The notes beneath the pieces are model-generated. The model was not told where the DNA came from, ran no database searches, and worked only from the letters and a program-made list of their open reading frames with translations. From JANNBN01 sp031430595 (GTDB lineage: Bacteria > Actinomycetota > Acidimicrobiia > Acidimicrobiales > JANYDT01): a stretch of DNA of 64,000 bases. A program made the position numbers and the translations under genes. Location of the stretch: NCBI GenBank assembly GCA_031430595.1, contig JANPBU010000021.1, positions 1-64,000 on the forward strand. The letters are read 5' to 3'. This document shows, one piece after another, positions 1 to 8,583 of this stretch. Within the stretch, counting starts at the first letter, position 1; every line of letters begins with the position of its first letter.

Positions 1-375
1 GGTGTGCTGTGATGCAGCCGTGTCAGCCGTCTGGTTAAACACCTCAGGGAAACCATTCGATGTAGGCACCCCAACAACAGACATACCAGCGAGGAACCGT
101 AAAGCAATCGCAGCCCGAGACCTGTGTTGCCGGTGGGGCGGTGCGGACGCCCCGGCCGGTGGACCGACATTCACCACATCATGTACCGCTCGAGCGGTGG
201 GGTTCATGATCTTGACAACCTCGTCACCCTCTGCCGGTTTCATCACCGACAAGTACACAAACACCACCTCAAACTCGCCTGGGCGGCCGACGGCCTTACC
301 CTCACCCTCACCATCAAATGGCCCAACGGCAACACCATCAACTCACCACCCCTCCTCGCTACCATCAACACCTAA
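1..375 (+). pseudogene. DUF222/HNH endonuclease 3' fragment, frameshifted
   Basis: The 5' part (from the window edge to about 138) encodes the strand preceding the HNH domain (VSAVWLNTSGKPFDVG, then RDLCCRWGG). The rest of the HNH domain (CGRPGRWTDIHHI, then LDNLVTLCRFHHRQVH) is in another frame and ends at TAA 373-375. Joining the two gives the usual CRxxGCGRPxRWxDIHH layout of the 13E12/DUF222-linked HNH family. The shift lies in the run ggggcggtgcgg near 134-145 and fits loss of one base, probably a G. The N-terminal DUF222 part lies outside the window. It is either a decayed mobile-type HNH gene or a sequencing error. A second, independently broken relative lies at 28614-29302. Confidence 0.75.
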
Positions 376-831
376 CCCGAAACCCACCCGAACGCCCCGC
401 CCAACCAGGCGAGGCCAACGGAGCGCGCCGAGGATTTGTCATGACAGGCCGCAATGAAGGGAGCGAGTTTGAACTTGCTCAAGTCGAGGAGCCGTTCTTT
501 CATAGCCATGCCCCGCCCAGCTCGACACTGTGGGTGTCGCAGTGTCGAACGGTGATTGGACATTCGTTGCCGAAGTGAAGTGGGTGAACCGATTTGGCTC
601 GACCGATTTTCGCCGCTTTGAACGAGCTCTTAACGTTGCTGGTCCGGCTGCTTCTGTAGCTCTGAGGTCGGTGTGGCTTCCAACCGAAAGCGTCTCAACC
701 ATTCCGGTTGGACCGAATTTGCGAATGTTCACGCTGCGCGACTTTGTGTAAATGTGGTCCTTCTCAGGCGTGACACAAAGGGGCAGATCTGCTGATTCCC
801 AATCGCCCATCTAAAACGCAGAATTTCTGGT
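376..831. other. Intergenic region without a recognisable gene
   Basis: About 455 bases separate the HNH remnant from the type VII module. Open frames exist on both strands, but none gives a protein I recognise, and the two longest overlap each other on opposite strands. It contains one clear inverted repeat (522-548) and presumably the promoter of the 832-3071 gene pair. I could not assign -35/-10 elements with confidence. Confidence 0.5.
522..548. repeat. 9-bp perfect inverted repeat (hairpin)
   Basis: TCGACACTG (522-530) and CAGTGTCGA (540-548) are perfect reverse complements around a 9-base loop. No T-run follows on either strand, so a classical intrinsic terminator is not supported. It could be an operator or a weak terminator for the HNH remnant. 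Confidence 0.4.
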
Positions 832-1530
832 GTGGGTACGAATAGCTTTTCTGTAACCGTTGAGGCCCTCGACGGAATGAGTAGTCACCTAAGTGACCTC
901 GCGGCCAGATTCGGCGCTTTGGAATCTCTGGCCGATACGAGTCGTGCGCAGACTGCGTCTGACTCACCGCTCTCGGGTGGCGCACTGTCCAGCTTTGGGC
1001 AAACAATGATGGATGCGCTTCAAACAACGGCCATCCTGCTTCGGCAAGATCGAATGACACTTGCCCAGGTTGCGAATCGGTATCGGTCGGTCGATGAACA
1101 GTCGGCCCGATCCGCCGAAGGTCTGACTGCAGGGCTCTTTGTCGAATCGAGGCTGCCGACGTTGTCGGCACATCAGTCGCAACTCACACGTGCGGTGATC
1201 GAAGGTTTTGTCTCGCTCGACGATGCTGTTGTTCCTTTCGCACGATCGGTTACGGGGTCAAGCGATCAAATTCAAACGACGCTTCTATCAGCGGCATCTC
1301 AGCTTGAACAAACCGCCGGTGCAGTCGCTGATGACCTTGGGAGGTTTGATCCGGTCGCAGGTGCTTCGGTGAGGGTCGTTGGAGCGGTGTCGGCCGAGAC
1401 GTTTCGCGCCGCTAACGGTGTGCTTGAAGCTGGCGGGGACCTTGCTCGAGGTGCGGCCGAATTGGCACAAGAGCTGTCTGATCGAGCAGATCGAGTGCTT
1501 ATTCGTCCAGTCGCTCGGAGCCGTCGATGA
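832..1530 (+). CDS. EspC/WXG100-like type VII secretion-associated protein
   Basis: A 232-residue, mostly helical protein starting at GTG 832. Residues about 5-100 resemble the EspC/DUF2580 group of ESX-secreted helical-hairpin proteins: a small-residue-rich N-terminus, a helix around MSSHLSDLAARFGALESLA and a second helix around MMDALQTTAILLRQDRM. There is no WxG motif. The remainder is a long Ala-rich helical region and there is no signal peptide. It overlaps the next gene by 4 bp (ATGA at 1527-1530), so the two are probably translated together, as partner/effector pairs of type VII systems often are. No ESX machinery genes (eccB-E, mycP) are in the window. Assignment is by motif and context only. 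Confidence 0.55.
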   Translation: MGTNSFSVTVEALDGMSSHLSDLAARFGALESLADTSRAQTASDSPLSGGALSSFGQTMMDALQTTAILLRQDRMTLAQVANRYRSVDEQSARSAEGLTAGLFVESRLPTLSAHQSQLTRAVIEGFVSLDDAVVPFARSVTGSSDQIQTTLLSAASQLEQTAGAVADDLGRFDPVAGASVRVVGAVSAETFRAANGVLEAGGDLARGAAELAQELSDRADRVLIRPVARSRR

Positions 1531-3071
1531 TTACGACCCACGGCACAGTTCCGTTTCCACAATGGGTTGACTCGCGCCCCATAAGCGAACTGGCAATCGC
1601 AATGAGGGCATTGGCGCAATCGATGGCCGAGGGGGTTACCGAACTTCAGAACAAGGCGCGGAACCTATCGTGGTCGGGGTCGGCCGCCGACTCTTTCACC
1701 CGGCACGTTGTCGAACGGGCGAACGTCGTGACCTTGATAGCCGAAGTTGCAACTGAAGCTGCTCCAGTTATAGAACTGTACGCGGCCGCGATTGAATCAT
1801 CGCAAGACGCATACTGTGCGGCTGCGAACGCTGAGCTTCAGGCACGGCCCTACCTTCCCGCAACGTTCACTGTTGTCGAGGCAGCTATGGCCGCCGAGGT
1901 TGTTGCCATTGTTGCACTCGGTGTTGCGGGCACGGCATTCGCCGCCTCGCTGTCGGCATTGATGTTGAAAGCTGAGTTAGCCGACACGTTTGGTATCACT
2001 CGTAACCCGCTGGAAGTGGTGCGCGATGCGGTAAACGGAATCGTCGATGCTTGGAATGGTAACGACTTCGGGACTGCAATCGTTCGGGGTACGAACGAGA
2101 CTGCAAGGTTCGAAAACGCTGACGGAAGCTTTACTCAGATCAATATCCTTGGGTTGTCGATGACTACAAGCAGGTTCGGGTCACTGCTGAGTGGTGTGCA
2201 AGTGATTGGCGGTGTCATCGGGCTCATGAATGCAACCCCACTTACGATCAGGCAGGCTGATGGTGAACTTACTTCTCTGCAAGCTGGCGGTTTCAGGCTT
2301 CAACCATCAAACGTACGTGAACTTGGTATCAATCTTGGGCTCACCGAGGAATTCCAACGTGCGCAGGGTAGTGAACCCGACCAGTCATCGGTGATCCCGT
2401 ATTCGATTGGTCGAGGGCCCGATGGTCGACGTGTGATCACCATGCACATTCCTGGCATCGTTCCGCCCGGTGATGGTTCGTGGAACGGCAACAGCGGATA
2501 TCGCAACGTCACCGGTGCAACTGCAAGCGAGGTCACGGGTCTTGGGCCAGTAGAAACCTCTATCCGACAGCAACTCGAAAACCTTGGGGTTACTCGTGAT
2601 GATCGGGTTGTTTTGTATGGCCATAGCTATGGTGGAATCGTTGCTCGAAATACGGCAAACGCGTTGAGACGTGAGGGGTTCGGGTCGGCCTTCGTGTCGT
2701 TCGGGTCACCCGACGGGCCGATTGAACCGGGCGTCGAGGCATACATGGTGCAAAACCCGAACGACCCGGTTCCGGCGTCACGGGTTGGTGGCGACGGAAT
2801 GGCTGGCACTCGGTATGCGAGTAACCAAGATGTGATCCTGGTTCATCAACGGGCCCCTGGTGGGGTGATTGATAATCACGCCTCACGCTTTTACGGTGAG
2901 AACTTAACGCAGACCCCAAACCTTGAGTTGAACGACTTCCTTCGGCGTCAGCGGCTGGTAAACCTCACCGGAAGCGGAATGGTCATTTTGGAAGGGCCCC
3001 GTACACCAACCGGTGCCCCTAATACCGGCCGTGAACCGTACCGACTTCCGGCCCCGACGAGCGTTCGATAG
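1527..3071 (+). CDS. WXG100-like N-terminus fused to alpha/beta-hydrolase (putative type VII effector)
   Basis: A 514-residue protein. Residues about 15-105 form a WXG100-like helical hairpin with W49-S-G51 at the turn (LSWSGSAADSF). A hydrophobic Ala-rich segment follows at about 115-155. From about residue 295 there is an alpha/beta-hydrolase domain with the nucleophile elbow GHSYGG (Ser367 at 2625-2627), a candidate acid in NPNDPVP and a candidate His in VIDNHASRFYG. The architecture matches LXG/WXG-type secreted lipases and esterases. The start codon overlaps the upstream EspC-like gene, which is the likely secretion partner or chaperone. The substrate is unknown. The hydrolase call is firm and export by an ESX system is inferred. 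Confidence 0.7.
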   Translation: MITTHGTVPFPQWVDSRPISELAIAMRALAQSMAEGVTELQNKARNLSWSGSAADSFTRHVVERANVVTLIAEVATEAAPVIELYAAAIESSQDAYCAAANAELQARPYLPATFTVVEAAMAAEVVAIVALGVAGTAFAASLSALMLKAELADTFGITRNPLEVVRDAVNGIVDAWNGNDFGTAIVRGTNETARFENADGSFTQINILGLSMTTSRFGSLLSGVQVIGGVIGLMNATPLTIRQADGELTSLQAGGFRLQPSNVRELGINLGLTEEFQRAQGSEPDQSSVIPYSIGRGPDGRRVITMHIPGIVPPGDGSWNGNSGYRNVTGATASEVTGLGPVETSIRQQLENLGVTRDDRVVLYGHSYGGIVARNTANALRREGFGSAFVSFGSPDGPIEPGVEAYMVQNPNDPVPASRVGGDGMAGTRYASNQDVILVHQRAPGGVIDNHASRFYGENLTQTPNLELNDFLRRQRLVNLTGSGMVILEGPRTPTGAPNTGREPYRLPAPTSVR

Positions 3072-3180
3072 CGACCGTTATCGGCTGTCGAATCATCGCA
3101 CTGAACACGCGACCGGCAGCGTCGTCAACATTTTCCAGCGCGGTGAAAGGTCGAGCAGGCTCGACAGTATCGATGGTGAG

Positions 3181-3960
3181 ATGCTTTTGGGTATGTCGAT
3201 CCCGGAATACTTATCCTGGCCAGATGAACACCTGAAACGATCGGTCGCAGCCAACTACGACGAAGCGGTATCTGAACGGTTCAATGATGAAGCAGTGGGT
3301 CCGGCCGTCAACGTACTGGCGAAATTGGCTCGCGACGGCGCAGCAGTCGAGTTTGCCGTTGGAACCGGCCGATTGGCGATACCTCTCGCTGCAACAGGAA
3401 CCTTGGTATACGGCATTGACTTCTCTGAACCAATGCTTGACGAACTGCGAAAAAAGATTGGAGCAGAGCGAATCCGCCTCACGGTCGGTGACATGACTGA
3501 AACCAAGGTCTGTGCCGACGCGGCCGTGGTCTATCTCGTGTTCAACACGATAGGAAACTTGCGAACCCAGCAACAGCAGGTCGCGTGTTTCCGTAACGGT
3601 GCAACCCACCTTCGCCGCGGTGGGTGCTTCGTCATTGAAAACATTGTGCCAAACCTTCGTGGGCTATTGCCTGACGGGGGGTCTGAGAGTCGATTTCGGC
3701 CGTCTCGCATAACCGCCCAGCATGTCGCCTTCGATGAATTCGTAGATCAGGTAAATCAAATCCTGATTTCACATCACTACTTCATCAACGGAGATCGAGT
3801 GCAAGTTGTGTCTGGCTCATTCCGTTACACGTGGCCGTCTGAACTTGATCTGATGGCTGAACTCGCGGGGTTGGAGTTCGAATCGCGGTGGGCCGACTGG
3901 AACCGAAATGTGTTTACGGCAGACTCGCCTTCACATGTTTCGATCTGGCGAAAGCCCTAA
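3181..3960 (+). CDS. SAM-dependent class I methyltransferase
   Basis: About 259 residues from ATG 3181. The frame is open upstream to 3013, but that part overlaps the preceding gene and shows no conserved features; ATG 3193 is an alternative. Motif I is VEFAVGTGRLAIPLA, a variant of the E/DxGxGxG loop. Motif II acid is GIDFSEPMLDEL, motif post-I is VGDMTE, and VYLVFNTIGNL is the region II strand. This layout is typical of small-molecule methyltransferases (Methyltransf_25 type). The 3' end overlaps the convergent Rieske gene by 3 bases (3958-3960 against 3957-3959). The substrate cannot be read from the sequence. Confidence 0.75.
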   Translation: MLLGMSIPEYLSWPDEHLKRSVAANYDEAVSERFNDEAVGPAVNVLAKLARDGAAVEFAVGTGRLAIPLAATGTLVYGIDFSEPMLDELRKKIGAERIRLTVGDMTETKVCADAAVVYLVFNTIGNLRTQQQQVACFRNGATHLRRGGCFVIENIVPNLRGLLPDGGSESRFRPSRITAQHVAFDEFVDQVNQILISHHYFINGDRVQVVSGSFRYTWPSELDLMAELAGLEFESRWADWNRNVFTADSPSHVSIWRKP

Positions 3961-5171
3961 CGCATGTTTGCGGCGTACCAGTCAATAAACTGAATGACGC
4001 CTTCCTCTTCGATGGGAGAATACGGACCCGGTCGATATGCGGGTGACGAAACGCCGCGTTGGACGCGTTCAACGAGAACGGTGTCTTGCTCGTTAGTCGC
4101 TCGCCATACACTCGTAAGTGCCTCAACGTCGTAGTCGATTCCCTCGACGGCATCGCCAGGAACGAGCCACGTTGTGACCAGTTGCGTCGTTGTCGCGCTT
4201 GTCGGGATGATGCGAAACGTCACTGCATGGTCAGCCATGTAATGATTCCAAGTTGACGGGTAGTGGTACAACAGGACGTCGCCGATGTTGCGAGTTGGTA
4301 AGTCGCCGAACCGCTTAGCGACTCCCGGTGAGCCGTCGACCGTCATCGATTGAGCGTTGCCGAGAAACGGCATCCGCATAGCGCGAAATTGGAAGTCTGG
4401 GGAAGCGGCAAACGCACTTGGAAGCCCCAGTGCTTCGCAATCGTCAACTATCCGCTTGAGCTCAATGAGGTCGTCACCGGTACCTCCACCCGAATGAAGG
4501 GGTGCTTCGGGGAACGTTGCACAGAGTTCTGGGTGCGCGCCTTTGCAATGGAAACACTCTCGATTGTTCTCCATCACGAGTTTCCAGTTGCCGCGTTCGA
4601 CGGTTGTCGTTTGGAAGGCGACTTTCATATTCTCTGGGCCATAGGGCTTCAGGTAATCGCTAAACATCGTGGCTGCGGGGCCGAAGTCCGTTGACGTTTC
4701 CGACAACGAAACAAAGATCATTCCCCCAGCGACTTGGCATTCGGCGTGACCCAATCCATACACACTACGATCAAAGTCGTCTTCGACCCCTCGGGCTTTC
4801 GCAAGCTTTCCATCAAGTTCGTATGACCACTGATGATATGGGCAAACAATTCGAGAACGAACCATCCCTCGTTCGCCATCGCACAGTACGGCACCTCGGT
4901 GACGGCAAACATTGTGCAAAGCACGTATTACGCCATCAGATCCACGAATGATGAGTAGTTTGACGTCGCCAATGTCAACGGTCAAATAGTGTCCTGGGTA
5001 CGGTAGCTCGGCAACGTGGGCGACGAAGATCCATTGTTCGTACCAAACCCGCTGTAGATCCAGTGCGTAAAGTTCATTGTCCGTATAGAACTCACGAGGC
5101 AACGAATGCGCAGGCCTTCGGTCTCTCAAGGTCTGCGTGAACACTTCAGCGCTTGGCACGGGAAACAACAC
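3957..5171 (-). CDS. Rieske [2Fe-2S] oxygenase, large subunit (quaternary-amine demethylase type)
   Basis: About 404 residues, with GTG 5171 chosen as start so the protein begins just before the conserved RRPAHSLPREFYTDNEL segment; the frame is open further upstream but would run into the divergent gene. The Rieske centre is C89-R-H91 with C110-P-Y-H113. The mononuclear-iron site is visible as ENNRECFHCKGAHPEL. The N-terminus and the absence of a ferredoxin-type insert resemble the GbcA/Stc2/carnitine-oxygenase subgroup, which removes methyl groups from betaines, rather than the aromatic-ring dioxygenases. It is divergent from a trimethylamine-dehydrogenase-like flavoenzyme (5232) with 60 bp between starts, which supports an N-methyl catabolic role. 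No dedicated reductase gene is nearby. Confidence 0.8.
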   Translation of the reverse strand: MLFPVPSAEVFTQTLRDRRPAHSLPREFYTDNELYALDLQRVWYEQWIFVAHVAELPYPGHYLTVDIGDVKLLIIRGSDGVIRALHNVCRHRGAVLCDGERGMVRSRIVCPYHQWSYELDGKLAKARGVEDDFDRSVYGLGHAECQVAGGMIFVSLSETSTDFGPAATMFSDYLKPYGPENMKVAFQTTTVERGNWKLVMENNRECFHCKGAHPELCATFPEAPLHSGGGTGDDLIELKRIVDDCEALGLPSAFAASPDFQFRAMRMPFLGNAQSMTVDGSPGVAKRFGDLPTRNIGDVLLYHYPSTWNHYMADHAVTFRIIPTSATTTQLVTTWLVPGDAVEGIDYDVEALTSVWRATNEQDTVLVERVQRGVSSPAYRPGPYSPIEEEGVIQFIDWYAANMR

Positions 5172-5231
5172 GTTAAAAGCTTGACACTTTGAGGCTTGCC
5201 GCACAAGTTTGTACAGATGTAAATTGGCTAA

Positions 5232-7304
5232 ATGCAAGACCCGCTTCTTCAGCCATTCGTGTTGAAGCACCTGCATCTTCGCAATCGGATTTTTTCGTCT
5301 GCCCATGAACCGGCGTATGCCGAGAACGGGTTTCCGACAGATCGATATCGGCTCTATCACGTCGAGAAAGCAAAGGGCGGGCTCGCGATGACGATGACCG
5401 CTGGTGGAGCTGTCGTGAGTCGTGACAGCCCACCTGCGTTCGGCAACCTTCATGTGTTCGATGATGCGATTGTTCCGTGGATACGTCACTTAACTGACTC
5501 GCTGCACGAGCACGGCACCGCTGCGATGATCCAATTGACCCATCTGGGGCGTCGTACCGGTTGGGCTCAAAACGACTGGCTTCCAGTGGTGGCGCCATCA
5601 GCACTTCGAGAGCCTGCGCACCGTTCGATTCCGAAGCCAGCTGAAGATTGGGACATTGAACGGATCATTTCCGACTATGCCGATGCAGCGGAGCGTATGC
5701 ATGCTGGCGGAATGGACGGTATTGAACTCGAAGCATACGGGCACCTGCTCGACCAGTTCTGGTCGCCGCTCACAAACCAGCGCACAGACGAGTACGGGGG
5801 TGACCTAGAAGGCCGAATGCAGTTTGCTTTCGAAACACTTCAGGCGATCCGCAAACGAGTTGGCCCAGATTTTATCGTAGGTATACGTATTGCTGTTGAC
5901 GAGGTGATCTCGGGCGGAATCGATGCAACTGCTGGGCTTCAAATAATTCGGCTATTCGAACAAGCTGGTTTGATCGATTTTGTGAACGTGATTCGGGGAA
6001 ATATCGCGAGCGACAGCACACTCAATGAAGTGATTCCAATCCATGGGATGCGATCAGCCCCACATCTCGATTTTGCTGGGATGGTGCGGACACAGACCAC
6101 GCTTCCCATTCTGCATGCATCAAAAATCGACGACGTTGCTACAGCACGCCATGCTATCGCCGAAGGAAAGCTCGACCTTGTTGGTATGACCCGGGCACAC
6201 ATCGCCGATCCCCACATCGTCCGCAAGATACTTGAAGGACGCGAAAGCGAAATTCGACCGTGTGTAGGTGCGACCTATTGCCTCGATCGCATTTACGAAG
6301 CGGGGGAGGCGCTGTGTATTCACAATGCAGCAACGAGTCGCGAAGCGACAATGCCCCACGACATCACGCCTGCGGATCGACAACGCCGGATAGTGGTGGT
6401 CGGGGCCGGGCCGGCCGGTCTTGAGGCCGCTCGCGTCGCTGCGGAACGCGGCCATGAGGTCGTTGTTTTCGAGGCAATGCCGGTTGTTGGCGGTCAAATT
6501 CGATTGGCAGCTCGAAACCCTCGCCGTCGAGACCTTCTCGGGATTGTTGAATGGCGCAAGTCTGAACTTGCACGCCTTGGCGTCGATGTGAAAACTGACA
6601 TGTTTGCTGACATCGAAATAGTGCGGGGGTTGCAGCCTGACGTGGTGATCATCGCGACGGGTGGGCTTCCTCAGCTTCCACCTTTCGACGTTGGGCACGA
6701 TCACGTGTTCACCAGTTGGGAAGTTTTGGGCGGGGACATTCGACCAACCGGTAGCGTTCTGCTCTTCGACGACAACGGCACCCACTCGGCACTTTCTGCA
6801 GCTGAGATGATTGCGCGATCGGGCGCCCAACTCGAAATTGTGACACCTGAGCGCATGTTGGGAATCGAGGTTGGTGGGATGAATCACGTTCCGTATGCGA
6901 AAGCTTTCAATGAAACGAATACACGCATCACGCTCAATCAACGCGTCAAATCGATCCGACCCGAAACCGGGCAACTCTCAGACCGCCGGTCGGGCAATGG
7001 AACTACGTTCGGACTGTGCGTTGAACTTGGAAGTGACCAGACGACGCACCGCGATGTGCGACACGTTGATTGGGTGATTGTTGATCACGGGACCCAGGCA
7101 AATGCTGCGCTGTACTTTGACCTCAAGCCCACATCTTCAAATCTAGGAGCCGTTGACTATGGTGCCCTGCTCGACGGGCGACCGCAAACGTTGATTCGCA
7201 ACGCAACCGGTGCCTTTCAGCTCTTTCGAATCGGTGACGCAGTCGCGAGCCGAAACATACATGCTGCGATTTACGACGCACTTCGACTGGCAAAAGACCT
7301 CTGA
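5232..7304 (+). CDS. FMN/[4Fe-4S]/FAD oxidoreductase, trimethylamine dehydrogenase / N-demethylase family
   Basis: A 690-residue protein. Residues 1-330 are an Old Yellow Enzyme-type TIM barrel (FVLKHLHLRNRIFSSAHEP; TNQRTDEYGGDLEGRMQF). The iron-sulfur segment is C344-x5-C350-x11-C362. Compared with the Cx2Cx2Cx11C of trimethylamine dehydrogenase, the second Cys is Ala. A Rossmann domain (VVVGAGPAGLEAARVAAERG) begins at about 388. Relatives include dimethylamine/trimethylamine dehydrogenases, DgcA and the N-methylproline demethylase StcD, and the CVGAxYCxDRIYxxGEALCIHN pattern recalls the last. With the divergent Rieske oxygenase it suggests sequential N-demethylation of a betaine. Exact substrate not determinable. 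Confidence 0.8.
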   Translation: MQDPLLQPFVLKHLHLRNRIFSSAHEPAYAENGFPTDRYRLYHVEKAKGGLAMTMTAGGAVVSRDSPPAFGNLHVFDDAIVPWIRHLTDSLHEHGTAAMIQLTHLGRRTGWAQNDWLPVVAPSALREPAHRSIPKPAEDWDIERIISDYADAAERMHAGGMDGIELEAYGHLLDQFWSPLTNQRTDEYGGDLEGRMQFAFETLQAIRKRVGPDFIVGIRIAVDEVISGGIDATAGLQIIRLFEQAGLIDFVNVIRGNIASDSTLNEVIPIHGMRSAPHLDFAGMVRTQTTLPILHASKIDDVATARHAIAEGKLDLVGMTRAHIADPHIVRKILEGRESEIRPCVGATYCLDRIYEAGEALCIHNAATSREATMPHDITPADRQRRIVVVGAGPAGLEAARVAAERGHEVVVFEAMPVVGGQIRLAARNPRRRDLLGIVEWRKSELARLGVDVKTDMFADIEIVRGLQPDVVIIATGGLPQLPPFDVGHDHVFTSWEVLGGDIRPTGSVLLFDDNGTHSALSAAEMIARSGAQLEIVTPERMLGIEVGGMNHVPYAKAFNETNTRITLNQRVKSIRPETGQLSDRRSGNGTTFGLCVELGSDQTTHRDVRHVDWVIVDHGTQANAALYFDLKPTSSNLGAVDYGALLDGRPQTLIRNATGAFQLFRIGDAVASRNIHAAIYDALRLAKDL

Positions 7305-7349
7305 CCTGACAGTCAGGAAATTTGAATGGTCCATCCGAACCGGGAAACG

Positions 7350-8324
7350 CTAAAACAGGGTGGGTTGGGGCGTCGCGTGACTCGGGTCTACACCGTCGAA
7401 CAGGCTCGATACTGACTCGCCTACGTGAATGCGGTGAATGGCTTCGGCGAACAGGCTGGCGATTGAACGCACGCGAAGCTCAGGCCAATGAGCTGGTTCT
7501 GGAACCGTATCGGTGGTTACGACTTCGCTAATCATCGGATGGCCCCGGAGGCGTTCGACCGCGGCGCCAGCAAACAAACCATGTGTGCATGCAACGGCGG
7601 CCTCGACACAGCCGAGATCTTTCAGACGATCAAGTAGTTCCAAGATAGATCCGCCGGTAGCTATCTCATCGTCGAGGATGATGGCCCGTTTTCCGGTCAC
7701 GTCGCCAACGATCGAATCGATTACTACCCGGTCATCGGCAAGGCGTTGCTTCGACCCGGCAGCTACCGGTAGGCCGAGCAACCTCGCGAATTGTGTAGCA
7801 GTCTTAGCGTTTCCAAGATCGGGCGAAACAACAACTGTGTCAGTGAGATCGCGATCGCGAAAGTGTTCAGCCAACACCCCAATCGCCGTTAGGTGATCTA
7901 CGGGCACACTGAAGAAACCGTGAACCTGCGGCGCGTGAAGTGCCATTGTAAGTACACGATCGGTTCCGGCTGCAACAAGCATGTCGGCGACGAGGCGACC
8001 CCCCAATGAGATACGCGACGCATCTTTCTTATCGGAACGTGCGTACGCATAGTGTGGAATCACTGCTGTGATTTGTGCCGCTGAAGCGCCACGGGCTGCG
8101 TCGATCATGAGCAACAGTTCCATGAGGTGCTCTTGCGTTGGCGGCACAAGTGGTTGAATGATGTACACGTCGCGTTGTCGACAATTAGCCATGAGTTGAG
8201 CCTGCAAACAGTCGTTACTGAACCGTTTGATCTCGGCTGGGGCCAGGCTGATGTCAAGCCCATCGCAGATTCGATGGGCCAACACCGGGTGCGCACTACC
8301 GGAGAATACGACCATTTCTCGCAC
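7350..8324 (-). CDS. prs: Ribose-phosphate pyrophosphokinase (PRPP synthetase)
   Basis: Makes 5-phosphoribosyl-1-pyrophosphate from ribose-5-phosphate and ATP for nucleotide, His and Trp synthesis. I place the start at GTG 8324, preceded by GGGAG at 5-7 bases; ATG 8315 (MVVFSGSAHPVLAH) is the alternative. Visible motifs are the N-terminal FSGSAHP, the ATP-binding PHYAYARSDKKD (the family's PYxxYARQDRK loop) and the PRPP loop AIILDDEIATGGS. The length of about 324 residues is normal. The C-terminal loop SPDLGNAKTA differs from the SPDxGGVxRA of classical enzymes, so this may be the variant seen in some actinobacteria. It is convergent with the flavoenzyme gene. Confidence 0.9.
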   Translation of the reverse strand: MREMVVFSGSAHPVLAHRICDGLDISLAPAEIKRFSNDCLQAQLMANCRQRDVYIIQPLVPPTQEHLMELLLMIDAARGASAAQITAVIPHYAYARSDKKDASRISLGGRLVADMLVAAGTDRVLTMALHAPQVHGFFSVPVDHLTAIGVLAEHFRDRDLTDTVVVSPDLGNAKTATQFARLLGLPVAAGSKQRLADDRVVIDSIVGDVTGKRAIILDDEIATGGSILELLDRLKDLGCVEAAVACTHGLFAGAAVERLRGHPMISEVVTTDTVPEPAHWPELRVRSIASLFAEAIHRIHVGESVSSLFDGVDPSHATPQPTLF

Positions 8325-8583
8325 AAAAGCTCCCAGGGTGGCAGAAGAACGTGTGGGCTGTAGGTTCGACACCAGACGTAGTCTACTAGGCGGGCAAGTT
8401 TCCGAAAGATCCAAGTTCTGTGTGTATGGGATCGTCAGAAGCCCGCCTCAGGGGCGTCCCCGACCTGAAGATATGTGCGCTGACCTCTATCAGACTTAGA
8501 CGGAGTCAGAACGTAGTTCCTTTGCCCGACAGGTGGTCTGTGAGTCCACTGCGTTGCTGATGCCGAATCGAAACGCTCGCGGG

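Noticed and set aside
439..810. Open frames on both strands in the 376-831 gap
   Set aside because: They overlap each other, have no recognisable motif and no convincing ribosome site; composition alone explains them.
7305..7317. CCTGACAGTCAGG palindrome between the flavoenzyme and prs genes as terminator
   Set aside because: The usable stem is only about five pairs with a three-base loop and no T-run; too weak to call.
8325..8583. Gap between prs and the diguanylate cyclase as an RNA gene
   Set aside because: A GCGGGC/GCCCGC inverted repeat about 45 bases apart is present but no stable fold or known RNA family is recognisable.
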